A stretch of 64,000 nucleotides of DNA from Diphasiastrum complanatum (Eukaryota > Streptophyta > Lycopodiopsida > Lycopodiales > Lycopodiaceae), in contig CM055102.1 in assembly GCA_029204225.1 (NCBI GenBank), positions 22,344,160 through 22,408,159 of the forward strand, written 5' to 3'. This document shows positions 1 through 11,165 of this stretch, piece by piece. Position 1 is the stretch's first letter. Each line of letters opens with the position of its first letter. A model generated the notes under the pieces. That model was not told the origin of the DNA. It saw nothing but the letters and a program-made list of their open reading frames with translations, and made no database searches. Made by a program: the position numbers and the translations under genes.

Positions 1-336
1 GTCTCTTAGAACGAAAGTGATCTGTAGCTATGGCCTGAGCAAATTTGATTTATTTTTTGTAAGAGCTAGCGTTTTTTATTTTCTTCAAAAAACTACTTAC
101 ATATGTTTGAAATGCAACCAGTTTATATGGTTTTTTATTTTCCAATGACAAGAGAAGAAAAGACGACAAATGTTTTGGAGCAATGACTAACCTGGGACAG
201 CTGTCCATTGGTACGATTTTTGTGACAATGAATTTATGGATTGATACAACCTCATTATAAAACAAGACCTTGAGGATGCTCGAAAATGACTTATTCTTGA
301 CACTAATGAGGTGCTTTGCTTTGCTTTGCTTTGCAG

Positions 337-600
337 GTGCCCATCATAATGAGATAGCAGCAGCCAGGTTTGTGTGAACTAGCAGTGGTTAACTGATTCT
401 CAATGACTTTCTGGTTTATGAAATCACCATCCTAAATATCGTCATAACTCCGTTGGTCTGCTAATGTGTTAGAATTATTTTGTGGCTCAGGAATTATGAT
501 AGGGCAGCAATTAAACTTGGTCACACCGAGAAACTTAACTTCCCATTAGAAGACTATGAGTCTGAAATGCCACTCCTATGGTCAGAGTACAGAGTGTCGT
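337..600 (+). CDS. AP2-domain exons, partial gene or remnant
   Basis: Two short exon-like blocks join in phase. Block one (337-367) follows a TTTGCAG acceptor and gives AHHNEIAAAR. Block two starts after GGCTCAG at 491 and continues NYDRAAIKLG, then LNFPLEDYESEM. This is the second half of a plant AP2 DNA-binding domain of the AINTEGUMENTA/WRI1 type, which usually reads GAYDxEEAAARAYDLAAxK followed by xNFPxxxYxxE. The intron between them (368-490) has GT and AG ends and interrupts an Arg codon, as in known AP2 genes. Reading stays open to about 645. The first half of the domain would lie left of the window. No later AP2 exons were recognised downstream, so this may be a fragment. The family call is fairly good; whether the gene is intact is unknown. 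Confidence 0.55.
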
Positions 601-740
601 CTGCATTTAAAGTCAACTTTATTATATATAGTGGGTTATACAGCTAGGTCACATTATAAAGCGCATTGCTTTCCAAATGTTTGAAGAAGGGTCTTTTGAT
701 TTTAATGCGTGTTTAATCTCCCATATGTGAGAAATAAAAA

Positions 741-1225
741 GTGATAATTTATAGTTCCCTGGTGTACATTGGTGACTGCAGTGGGAGAAATACGATGAAG
801 ACGACATTTTTTCATATAGTTCGGTACATGAGTCGGAAAAACTCTTCTTTGAGTTTTGTAGAAGCTGCAATTCTTCATGAACATTCACCTGAGAAGAAGA
901 CTAGTGGTCATCGTAGAAAAAGGTTGGAAATTTTAAGGCACATATATATGTTAGATGTTCAGATGATTATAGACACCGGTTGTGGTTTAGAGCTTTTGTT
1001 GCCAAGCAAGTTGTTCAACCATATTTGTTTGATTTTGCTACCTAAACAGGATATTACGGTCGAGGGGGTGGGTGGTGACAAATAATCAAAATTTCCTTTC
1101 GTCTTGTTTCGGGTAAAAATGATAATTTGCAATGGTTCAGTGGCTTCTAAAAATGTTCTTGATTCTCATTCTCTGCAGACAGCTTTTGCTTCCGAGATCC
1201 AATCAGAGTAAATCTTCAGGTCATG
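741..1225 (+). pseudogene. Retropepsin-like fragment (weak)
   Basis: A 114-codon open stretch (741-1085) contains MIIDTGCGLELLLPSKLF near its middle, then a glycine-rich ITVEGVGG. The DTG with flanking hydrophobics and a downstream GG loop resembles a retroviral-type aspartic protease of Ty3/gypsy-like or clan AA proteins. After the stop at 1083 a similar frame runs on through FPFVLF to about 1220. No gag, reverse transcriptase or LTR is adjacent. A host clan AA protease fragment is the alternative, and chance similarity cannot be excluded. Confidence 0.25.
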
Positions 1226-1440
1226 CGAAGCGAATCGTGTTTACTAAAGGTAGTGTTGATACGTGCAGTGTTGTGCATTTCATCTCAAGATTTATAGAAA
1301 GCAAGGTGTCATTAATAGTTGCTCAAATCTAATCATGTATGTTTATTTGAGCTAAATTTCTAGTTGTTTGTTTCCAATTCGAGCAAATTGTTTCCATCTG
1401 CTTAACAATGTGTTGAAAACTCGTATGTTCTTTTAGCAAC

Positions 1441-1592
1441 ACCCAACAAAGCAGCAATAGTACAAGAAGAATGCAAACTCGCCTATAGGGACCTATTTGG
1501 ACCAGTAGATGATGTTGAGAAAGATGTTTCAACGACCAAAAAATCAAGTTCACCTTTCTACACGAGCTTGCAAATATTCCCTTGGAGGAGCT
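1441..1592 (+). other. Unassigned exon-like open stretch
   Basis: Beginning just after TTTTAG, one frame stays open for about 50 codons with protein-like composition (EECKLAYRDLFGPVDDVEKD) and ends at TGA. I recognise no family. It may be an exon of a decayed gene lying between the AP2 fragment and the (GA)n tract. The rest of 1225-2130 is AT-rich and shows nothing I can name. Confidence 0.2.
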
Positions 1593-2130
1593 GGAGATGG
1601 TGAGAATTTTAAGAATCCCTTCTAGCCTAAAAGTATTGATGCTTAAGATATTAGCCACTTCAATCCAAGCTCTTTAAACTGTAATCATGTTTCTAGGCCA
1701 TATATGTCTAGTCAACTCGTTTAATTATTAACCAAGAAGGATCGAATATGATTGCTTTCAAATGAAAATGTTGTAGGAAAAGGAAGCCGTACTTCATGTT
1801 AGTTCTCAACATCAATATGGTCGAAAGCATTAGGAACTTACATTTAATAGACTATACAAAACATTACTTGTTTAAATTGAATGTACTACATGCCTGCTTT
1901 GCAAATGTTGGATTTTTTATAGAAGCTTGGCAAATCATATCTTGTTATCAAATGCTCATAGCTCTTCAAATAGTTATGTTTGTGTTATTTTTCTTCACTT
2001 CTAGGTAATTGTGAGAAATGGTATTGAGCATGGTGATTCCATTAGGTTCAAGGAGTAATATTTAGCACTTAGCAGACATGACTCCTATTGTGCATGTATG
2101 CTAACAAATTAGTCTAAGAAACTCCAAATT

Positions 2131-2134
<4 letters not shown>

Positions 2135-2201
<67 letters not shown>
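2135..2201. repeat. (GA)n microsatellite
   Basis: About 33 uninterrupted GA units. Open frames of alternating Arg-Glu or Leu-Ser across it are repeat artefacts. Confidence 0.95.
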
Positions 2202-2203
<2 letters not shown>

Positions 2204-2253
2204 CCACATAATGAGCATAGTTGACATTTTAGATACCTTTGATTCAGTTGATA

Positions 2254-2343
2254 AACACACACACACATACACTAATAAATATATAAATATATACAAACAC
2301 AGAAAAGTGCACACACACACACACACACACACAGACACACACA
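2254..2343. repeat. (CA)n microsatellites
   Basis: Two CA runs (about 2254-2266 and 2310-2343) are separated by AT-rich sequence, 50 bases after the GA tract. Confidence 0.9.
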
Positions 2344-2399
2344 TTCAGTTGTACTTCCAAGGATTGAATCTTGAAAGGAAAGAGCTAAATCCTAATTAA

Positions 2400-2879
2400 A
2401 AATTCCAACCCTATGTAGTGTTCTGTTTTTTTTTCTAGTGTCTCTCTATTTTTTGTTCTTGGTGGTGCAATTATCCTCCGAAGTGGTTCTCGAAGTTCTT
2501 GATCATCCTTACTAAGGCATCAGAGATAGAGATTTATTCAAATCCATATTAACAGACTGTTTAAATATTAAAAAATCTACTGAAAGTTGATTGGTGGTAG
2601 TTTTTTGTGTTGATGCATTAGTCATGAAAAATAAAAAGTTCAAAATAGTTACATTCTGTAAAACAATTTAAAATTAAACATGAAGAGACTAAAAATTACC
2701 AGAATTGCTATTTTTTAAATAAAATAGTCAAACCAATCTTTGAAAAGTTTACCATTGATTCAAAATAGTACAATTTGCTCAACTTGAGCTTTGTGAAGGT
2801 TAGTATGCATCATAAGTTAGTTTGTTGTGCAGTGTCATTATGAACCATCGTCGACCTAGTTGATAGACACAAAACATCA
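2400..2879. other. Stretch without recognised gene
   Basis: AT-rich sequence with no sustained reading frame, no splice-flanked open block and no repeat that I could match elsewhere in the window. Confidence 0.5.
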
Positions 2880-3290
2880 AAATTGGGTTAGATTTTAAAC
2901 AAGCAAATCCACTCAAAATCTAGCAAAATCAGTCCCAAACTATCCCTACAATGCAGTTTTAACACTATTCATGCCACAACAAGATGTCTAATACAAGCTA
3001 ACCATCAGCCAAACATGTTGCGAACTGAAAAATCGGCGTAGCTCCTCGGCAACGGTGCCAAAATTGTAGTGGGTTTCTTTCCTTGCCTAACCTGAATCCA
3101 AGATCTAGTCAATCTAGCATCAAAGAGACGGAGTTAGTTGTCATGCGAAGGTTCGTTCCCATGAGAGCGATAATATAGTTCAGATTTCAACATGAATGGA
3201 GGATCTAACACTAACATCCATTAACACTAAGCATTAACACTACATCCATTAACCCTATTTCCACTAACCCTAAATCTACAACAATGATAG
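2880..3290 (-). mobile_element. Ty3/gypsy LTR end, primer site and leader
   Basis: This is an inverted copy of the sequence at about 36960-37375. On the minus strand it holds the last ~225 bases of an LTR (3065-3290, ending CACTACA), three spacer bases, a primer binding site (3041-3060, beginning TGGCACCGTTGCCGAGG), then leader down to about 2880. The site fits the 3' end of plant Asp-tRNA, used by Athila and related gypsy elements (known family feature). The + strand copy at 37200 carries a more decayed site, so this copy preserves the motif better. The LTR part is cut at about 3290, where Copia sequence of the opposite strand begins. No coding part is attached. Confidence 0.75.
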
Positions 3291-3329
3291 AAACTTACTC
3301 TTCTCTCTCTCCCTTTCTCTCTCACAAAA

Positions 3330-3516
3330 AGCATAAGAATCAAAGAAAACATATAGAAATCAGGTATCACTACCTTAGAGAGAAAGTACACAGTAAGGAA
3401 GTAGTATTGATTTTCTACAGAACAAATTACATGGCAGTAGATTACTTCACAAAGGCTCTATCAAAGGAGCAACATCTCAGATTTAATGATATGTCAGGAT
3501 CCACATCAAGGGGGAG
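3330..3516 (+). pseudogene. Copia RNase H tail and polypurine tract
   Basis: The frame reads KHIEIRYHYLREKV, then YFTKALSKEQHLRF, the usual C-terminal end of Ty1/copia RNase H (normally KHIDIxxHFxREKV ... DIFTKALxxxxF). About 30 codons later comes the polypurine tract AAGGGGGAG ending at 3516, directly before LTR start TGTTAG. Everything upstream is missing, replaced by the inverted gypsy LTR, so only the 3' end of this element survives. Confidence 0.8.
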
Positions 3517-4165
3517 TGTTAGATTTCTTATGATCAGCCTTAAACAAATCGTTCAAGTAATGAGCATCCTGAAAAAACCGAAGGCCGACAACATATTTTT
3601 GGCCTTCACATTTTTTCCCTTTGAAATCTTCTATGTCTTGGAAATCATTTTAAGTCACCTTTGCCTTTTTTGCTTCTTAGCAAAAATACGACACACTAGC
3701 CAAGTGGTCGGAATACCTTAAAAATCAATTTAAGGCACCTTCGTCCTTTTCGCTCCTTAGCGAAAAATGCGACACACTAGCTAAGTGCCCAGAATACCTT
3801 AAAAATCTTTTCTAAGACACCTTTGTCTTTTTCACCTTTTTTGCTCCTTAGTGAAAAATGCGACACACTGGCCAAGTGGCCAGAATACCTTAGAAATCAT
3901 TTTTAGGCACCTGCGCCTTTTTTGGCCTTTTTCGTTTTTCCCCGGTTTTGGCTGACCGACTTCGCCAACTTACGAGTAACCCTAAAACAGCTGGACAAAC
4001 AAATATCCCAAAGGCGGTTGGCGGTTACCGAATTTTGTACATATGCAAAGACTGGCATAAATAGCCTTAAAGGCTTGTAAGATATTTTTGACACTTGTAA
4101 ATCTCTATATTAGCTAAATCAAGCTATGTAAGTGTTAATTTTTTGAGTTTCTTTTTTCAATCAGA
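3517..4165 (+). mobile_element. Copia 3' LTR, hairpin-repeat family
   Basis: The LTR begins TGTTAGATTTC immediately after a polypurine tract. Its first ~90 bases match 63704-63795 near the window end (shared block ACAAATCGTTCAAGTA, then GAAGGCCGAC), so the family occurs at least twice here. The middle is a tandem array of a ~85-base unit with two potential hairpins per unit. The right border near 4165 is approximate: Copia pol of another family starts at about 4240, and no clear CA end or target duplication was found. Confidence 0.65.
3636..3905 (+). repeat. Tandem ~85-base units, two hairpins each
   Basis: Three successive units share the order AAGGCACCTTCG, TTTTCGCTCCTTAGCGAAAA, TGCGACACACT, CTGGCCAAGTGGCCAG, AATACCTT. 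Arm one is TTTTCGC/GCGAAAA with loop TCCTTA. Arm two is CTGGCC/GGCCAG with loop AAGT. Unit one has TTTTTGC/GCAAAAA instead, a base-pair-preserving change relative to unit two. A degenerate fourth unit begins at about 3893. Related units recur at 63830-64000. Confidence 0.8.
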
Positions 4166-4239
4166 GTTATCTACAGCCAACGTTATCATGCTCAACAAGC
4201 TGAAGTTATTGAAGTTGATATTTATCAGAGTGCAATTTT

Positions 4240-6857
4240 TGTCTCACTACTGCGTCGTTGTTGGAAAAGTTGTTGGATTACCAAAGACACTGTCAAAGGA
4301 GCTTCAACCTTGTGAAGCTTGTGTTCTGGCAAAATCACACAGAAGGCCTTTTCCTAGATCAAGCATCAAGACAAAGCAACCATTGGAACTCGTGCACTCT
4401 GATGTTCATTTCTTATCAACTAAGAGCAAAGGAGGAGCAAATTGATTTGTTTCCTTTGTAGATGATTATACAAGACATTATTGGATCTATATGTTGTCTT
4501 CTAAAGCCATGATTTATGATGTTTTTCTTACTTTCAAAGCTTATGTATAAAAGCAGTTTTCCTTCAAGTTGAAAGCCTTGAGAAGTGATAGTGGAGGAGA
4601 ATACACCTCCAATAAGTTTAGAGACTTTTGTGAGAGAGAGGGTATGCAAAGAGAGTTTTCTTGCTCATATACTCCTCAGCAAAATGGAGTTGCTGAGAGA
4701 AAAAATAGAACTTTGTGTGAATGTGCAAAAGCCATTAGGCTAGAAGCTTCTTTGCCTAAAGAGTTTTGGGGAGAGGCAGTTGCATGTGCAAACTATCTTT
4801 GTAATAGGCTTCCTAATCTTGCAATAGGAGACACCATTTGAGATGTTGTATAAGAAAAAGCCTAAGGTAGATCATCTTAGGATGTTTGGCTGTGTATGCT
4901 TTGTGCATGTGCCTATAGAGACTAGGAAGAACGAAGATCCTAGTGCAGTTAAAGGAATTTTTGTAGGATGTGCATCTACTAAGAAAAGCATACAAAGTTT
5001 ATCTACCCTCTACTGACAAGCATGTTGTTAGTAGAGATGTGATCTTCCATGAAGATCAGAAGTTTAACTTGGATGATGCACATATCCAGGAGTCTCATGC
5101 AAGATCTACAATTATCAATCTTGATGCTACTCAAGAAGTGGTGAGGCCGAGGCTTGAGGAGGAGCAACTTCAAACAACCACACCAAGAAGATCTACAAGA
5201 GCAATATTTGAGCCAAGGAGGCTTACATATGATAAAGAAGGAAGGCAAGTGGAAGGTGAAACTTCCTATTATGCTCTCTTCATATCAGATGAAGAGCCTA
5301 AAGATGTCCAAGAAGCTCTTCAATTCAAGAGGTGGGTTGAAGCAATGACCCAAGAGTTTGAAGCTTTGATGTCAAACAACACATGGGAGCTTGTGGGGCC
5401 ACCAAACAACATGCATGTGATTGGATGTAAGTGGATCTTCAAAATCAAGTATAATCATGATGCATCTATCAATAAGTATAAAGCAAGACTTTTGTGCCAA
5501 AGGCTACTCACAAATCAAAGGTCTTGACTATGAAGGCACCTTTGTGCCAGTTGCAAAAATGGTAATAGTCATCATACTCATATCTCTTGCATGCTTTCAC
5601 AATTGGAGAATGTATCAATTTGATGTTTATAATGTCTTTCTCAATGGTTACTTGGAGGACGAGATCTACATGGAGCAACCTCCAGGTTTTGTGAAAGAAG
5701 GTGATGAATCAAAAGTTTGTCTTTTGTTCAAAAGTCTCTATGGACTAAAACAAGCACCAAGGTCTTGGTATGCAAGTCTCAACTCCTATCTCATATCACT
5801 CGGATTTTGTCTAAGTGAATATGACCCTTCTCTGTATTATAAGTTTGTAGATGATTTTGTAATTATTCTTATGTAGATGATATCATTCTTTGTGGAAACA
5901 ATGAGAAGCTAGTTGAAGAAACTAAGCATGCGTGAGTTTAAGATGTAGGACTTACGAGCTCTTTACTATATTCTAGGCCTTGAAATAGAATTTTGGAAAG
6001 GTCATGCATTTAGAAGTCAAAGTAGCTATGCACTTTCCATGCTCAAGAAATTCCAAATGGAAAACTGTAAAGGCATAGATACACCTATGGCGCACATTGT
6101 AAAAGTTCCTAGGAAAGATGATGAAAAATCCTTTGTGGACATCACTCTTTATAGGAGTCTTGTTGGCTCACTTATATGGTTAACAGTGACTAGGCCTGAT
6201 ATAAGATTTTGTGTGCATAAGCTAAGTCAACACATGCATGATCCAAAGTTATATCATTGGAAGTTGGCTAAAAGAGTCTTGAGATATATATCTTCTACCT
6301 TAGATTATGGATTATTCTACAAAGGAGAAGATCTGACTTTGATTGCTTTTTCAAATTCAGATATTGTAGGAGACAAGTTGTATAGAAAATCCACAAGTGC
6401 TTACACTATTTTTCTTGGAGGAAACTTGGTTTCTTGGCTATCAACAAAGAAGCAAGCAACTATTTCCTTATCATCCTGTGAAGTTGAATACAAATCTCTT
6501 ACAACCACAACAAAAGAGGTTTTATGGATCAAAAGGCTACTTTTGGAGCTAAAGTGTTATGGAGATGAAGACCTTCCAATTATCAAGAATGATAACATTT
6601 CTGCTCAGGATCTTGCAAATAATCTAGTGTTCCATGCAAGGAGCAAACATATCGAAGTGGCTCATCATTTCGTAAGAGAAAAAGTGATTGGGAGAGAGAT
6701 CTCATTAGAACATGTTGTATCTTCAAATTGTGTTGCATATCTTCTCACCATGCCATTACTCAAGAATGTCTTTATCAAGATGAGGTATAATCTTGGCCTA
6801 ATTTCGAAGTCCATGTTGGATAGGAACATAGATTTTGAGGAGTGTGAAGGTTCATAA
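4240..6857 (+). pseudogene. Ty1/copia pol, 5'-truncated and frameshifted
   Basis: Domains appear in normal Copia order: GAG-pre-integrase (VVGLPKTL, CEACVLAKSH near 4270-4350), integrase (SDSGGEY at ~4587, QQNGVAERKNR at ~4680), linker, reverse transcriptase (CKWIFKIKYN at ~5430, LYGLKQAPRSWY at ~5740, YVDDIILCG at ~5870), and RNase H (ATISLSSCEVEYKSL, KHIEVAHHFVREKV to ~6690). There are stops or frame changes near 4445, 4550, 4841, 5500, 5870 and 5940; the YVDD motif lies in a different frame from the sequence just before it. Gag, zinc knuckle and protease are missing at the 5' end. The last long frame (6039-6857) runs intact into the 3' LTR. The element is dead but its order is complete from pre-integrase onward. 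Confidence 0.9.
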
Positions 6858-7557
6858 AATATTATCTTCCTATCTCAAATTTTGGGACCATGTCCATGGT
6901 TATTTCCATTGTAATCTATGTTGTATATAAAAGGTATGCAAATTGAGCACATAACCTTCTAAAATAGGTTGAGTTTGAGTTAGGTAGATTCAATTTTGAT
7001 GACATGCAACTATTTAAATAGCATGCAATGTCCTTCTGTATGCATGCAAGCCACATCCAATCAGTGCATGCAACATGCAAAGTGGTTTCTGTGATCTACA
7101 CATGTCTAGGCAGTTTTATGAGTTGACATGCAGTACATGCAATATCTATGCATGTAGTTACACATGTGGATCCCTGGTAGGTGAATTAGCTCAGTGAAGT
7201 GGACTTTCAATGCAACCCCACTGTAGGAATTACAGTCTCTTTGATGTAGAGAAATCTTGGCATGTTTTGCCATATTGTGAATAATGAGATTTTGGTGTTT
7301 TGGACTCATTCTCTCTCTACTCGAGTTTTCTATCATTAATTTTCTCTCTCTACCCAAGAGCAGCCTATTTTTTGATTTATTTCTGACATTCATTCCTCAT
7401 AGTGAGAAGTTAGTTTATTCAGTCAGATGTGTGCCATTGTGTTCTTGCCTTAGATTTTTCAAGTATACTATTCATGGATCAATCTTGTGCAATCACAACA
7501 CCTCAATAGAATCATGTAGGTTGTGTGGTGAAGTTCACACGTGCTAAAAACTTCACA
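6843..7557 (+). mobile_element. Copia 3' LTR of the preceding pol
   Basis: The LTR starts TGTGAAGG right after purine-rich GAGGAG and ends AACTTCACA. TGTGAAG and CTTCACA are a perfect 7-base terminal inverted pair. TATATAAAAGG at about 6925 is a likely LTR TATA box. The pol frame ends 15 bases inside the LTR, as is common in Copia. The matching 5' LTR was not found. Confidence 0.75.
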
Positions 7558-8360
7558 AGGTTAACCTCTGCAATGTAGACACTGATACGCATGTTGCATA
7601 ACAAAGGCCAGTATAGTTAATCAGATTGTAATCAGTTGCAGGTCCGTTGGGACATTGTCCTGAAAAACAAATACATACAACAAATTTTGACATTGTTTTT
7701 GTAAACTTCTCTAGATCCTATATTCTGTGAAAATAGGTGGTAAATCCTTAGACATTCACTTTTCAAGATCGTGAATAAGTATGTATAACAGAATTATCTC
7801 CATTACATGATCCACATAGCCATCATAAAGGCTTTACAAACCAATGACTTTCTGCTTCTCTATGATGCAAATATTTGCATATTTAGGAAAAAAGTCTCTT
7901 CACCCATGTGAAGATGAGATGATAGAAGCTCACAATGATTCATTGCTATTGGTCTTATAGAATTGATTATTGAGCCAACTATCCCTACAAAGCTGAAATC
8001 CTATCCCAGGATCAAATCGTGGGTTATATATTTCCAGTGACTTAGTTAGGAAGAGTTGTATTGTAGGCCCTTGTAAGTCCATTGATCCTCAAACCTTCAT
8101 AGACTCCTCAGAGGGTGGCACTTGAAAACCTTCAAGCAACTTCTTGATTGTTAACTTGGAAGTGAAATTTGGCTTAGTGACATGAAGCCTATGAGCTATA
8201 GCATTTATTTTTCATTGCATACATCATCTATTGTGGTTGTGAGAGCAGATTCAGGCTAAACATTTGTGCAGAATTCATTTGTCAATGTCATATATAGAAA
8301 GAAAATCTCATGGATCACCATTGAAAATATATTAGTGAGCTTGTTCTTGTTAACTGTTAG
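7558..8360. other. Stretch without assignable gene
   Basis: Mostly AT-rich unique sequence. On the minus strand a ~37-codon open block (about 8100-8215, including NFTSKLTIKKLLEGFQVPPS) has protein-like composition but matches no family I know. Nothing else is supported. Confidence 0.4.
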
Positions 8361-10510
8361 GTGAAATTCACCAAATATCAATCAAAATACCTCTTACAAG
8401 ATCATTGCCAAGGCCATGACCCGCCCTCTATTTTATCGGTTGAGCAATTCGGTTTTGTCAAGGGCCGCAATATTATGGACTCCCTCTTAAATGTTTGGTC
8501 CTTTGCTGACTCCTTGCTTGCCTCTCATACCCCCTCTCTGATTCTTCGACTTGACCTTGATAAGGCGTTCGGTCGCATTGGTTGGGACTTTATCCTTGCC
8601 AGCTGCAGTGCCCTAGGTTTTCCTCCCTCCTTTTCTACTTTTGTCCATGCCCTTTGTTCCTCTACTTCTTCTACCTTTGTCTTTAATGGTTCACGTTCTT
8701 CTGTCTTCTTTCCTAAGTGCGGAATTCATTAGGGTTGTCCCCTCTCTCCCCTGCTCTTTGCCATTGCGACTGAACCTCTTTCCTGTGCTTTTCGACATGC
8801 TGCTTCCATCCATTCTATTGCCCCAATTCAGTCATCAATTGTTTGTTGACGATGTCACCTTGCTCAGTCTCCTTTTTGGGCCACATATTGTCCAGCTCCT
8901 CTAGATTTTTGCTAAGTTTTGTTATTGCTCTTCCTCCCATCTTAATAAGGAAAAATAGGAGTTACATGTTCTTGCTACTGACACCCCTACCTGGATCTTT
9001 TGATTAGGCATTTTTGTTGTGCCACATAGTGTGGTTACTCGTCTTCTAGGTTCGCCTTTTGGTGTTAGTCTCACTCCTCGTCAACGCACTGACTGGTTCC
9101 TTCCCTCATTTGTCCATAAGCTTTCCATTTGGGATCCTCAGTTTCTTTCTTTCCCTGCCACGGTTCTCATTGATAGACACATTATGGCTGCTTATCATAT
9201 CTCCTTCTCTTCCATCTTCTCGGCTTCTGCCTCTCTTCATTCTTCTCTAGCTAGTCTCATTACACGCTTCCTTTGGATGGGGAAATGACCTCTTCTCTCC
9301 TGGTCTGTTTGTTCGGCCCCCACCCGTGAGGGTGGCCTAGGTATCCATGATCCACGTATCAAGAATACCTCTTTGATCCTTCGTCGTTTGTCATCTTTGG
9401 TGCTTCCTTCTCATCATTGGCATTTCCTCCTCCTCCAATACATATCTACTTCTGCTGTCGCCCCTTTTCTCCTCGAGCCTTCTCTCTCTTTTCGCTCTCT
9501 CCTTTCTTTTGGGGGATCTTTTAAATTCAAAGGCCCTTTTATTCTCCAAAATCTGGCCTCAGCTTTCCTGGACTTCAGGCATATTCTCTCATGGACTGAC
9601 CCTTCTGTTTCCATCCAATGAGCCCATTTGGACCTCCTGCTTCTCCTTTCCTCTTTACTTGCTATCCTTGTCTTTCTCTTTCCCTCGCCTGCAAAGGCCG
9701 CCTCTCTGTTCACCAATTTTCCAGGTGCTGATCCATGACCTTCTTCCTTCTCAACCTCTTTCCTCGTCGGAGCACTCGCTTCTCCAATTGGCTTATGTTT
9801 CCACCCTTGGTCTTTCATTAGCCCCTCCTTCTGCAGGCATTGAGGGGTGGCTCTCTGTCCTTTCTTCTTCCGTTTCCCTACACTCTTCCCTGATTTTTTC
9901 AATATTGTCTGGTCTCATTTTGACTCTCCTGACTCCTGGCGTTCCCCTTCCTCTTCCTTTCCCATCGCTAAGCTACGTTACTTGGCTTATCGCATACTCA
10001 CTAACTCCTTGTTTCTTCGTGCTAAGTGGACCTTCCTTTCTAACCGTCTGTCCTCTTTGTCAGTTGGAGGAAGAAACTGTTCGGCACCTATTCTATCATT
10101 GTCGTCAAGACTTGTGGTCTAAAGTTCGTTGTATTCTTAACCGTTGGTGTACTATGCCTCCTCTTACAGTTGACATTATAACTGTTGGAGGTCCACCTGT
10201 GATACATTGTTCTTCACTTCCTTTCTGGCATCTTTGCAGACTTTCTGTTTTGTGAATGATCTGGCTGACACGCAACAAGCAGGTTTTTGACGGCTCTACT
10301 TCTCCACTACTGGCTACTACTTGTCGCGGCTTGCTATTTATTTTTCTACAGTTGTTTAGTAAGTTATGGACAGCCTCCTTGCGTGGTGTGCTATAGTCCT
10401 TTTTTTTAGAGCTACTTGTTGTGATGGCTTTTGATACCATGTACAACGTCATTTTGCTTGTACATTTGTCAAAATCTAATAGTATACTTAATCTTTGCAA
10501 AAATATATAT
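8361..10510 (+). pseudogene. L1-type LINE, reverse transcriptase and zinc motif
   Basis: The first frame has LINE reverse transcriptase block QFGFVKGRNIMDSLL and LDLDKAFGRIGWDFI (usually KAFDRI; the second Asp is Gly here). A stop at 8732 interrupts just before GCPLSPLLFAIATEPL, and FVDDVTLLSL, the catalytic F/YxDD block, follows near 8840 in another frame. The thumb and connection region is scattered over frames between 9000 and 9900. At ~10050 comes CPLCQLEEETVRHLFYHC, the zf-RVT motif typical of plant LINE C-termini. The endonuclease and ORF1 ends are missing (5' truncation is usual for LINEs). The 3' tail is weakly defined near 10500, where a short (AT)n run occurs. C+T-rich base use contrasts with the AT-rich flanks. 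Confidence 0.85.
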
Positions 10511-11165
10511 ATATATCAATCAAGAATGTTATCATAAAGTCTGAAATAATCTTCTTCATGATAGTCTAAGACAAATGACACAAATGATAAGATTGTTGCA
10601 TGGAGTGGGAAGCGAGTCTTTGGAAAGGGAGTTTATCCAGAGACGAGTGTGCCTCACAGCTAAAGTTGATTATCTATCGAATCTCTCCTGTCCTGAAAAG
10701 TTTGGGATTTGCTTATCATATTATACCTCAATTGGCATATTTCAATGGTAACAAACTGATTTGCCTATGTTTTTCTCTGCCAAAGCTCTCACAATATATA
10801 TTTTGAGGTGTATGTCAACTTTGTGCTGTTGATGATGGAAATTTATTCATGTGAAAATACTCGTTCAAGATTTTCCATTGTGGCAGACAGATATATCAAA
10901 GATCTTTTGATATCAGATAATTTATCTCTTTAGTCGATACTGTATGAAAGTTTGACTCAAGGTTGCTTTCTTCCTTCAATTTAACTTTATTGGCTTCAAA
11001 AATGGTACATTTACCCTTCAAACTTCAAGGGATATTTCCTTCTTGAAATCTAAATAGTACTTTTTAAATTGTGAAACTAACTCTCTTGGAGACTTCAATA
11101 TCAATATGCTTCATCTTACGACGACATTCATGCAAACACATGGTTTTTAACAAACTATCACTACA
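10511..11165 (-). other. Mostly unassigned, one weak Copia scrap
   Basis: On the minus strand at about 11085-11125 the frame RKMKHIDIEV resembles the Copia RNase H signature KHIDIxxHF. Sequence below it has no clear continuation. The remaining bases hold no recognisable gene. Confidence 0.3.

Noticed and set aside
9414-9902. 162-codon minus-strand frame, very Lys/Arg/Glu-rich
   Set aside because: Antisense shadow of the C+T-rich LINE coding region.
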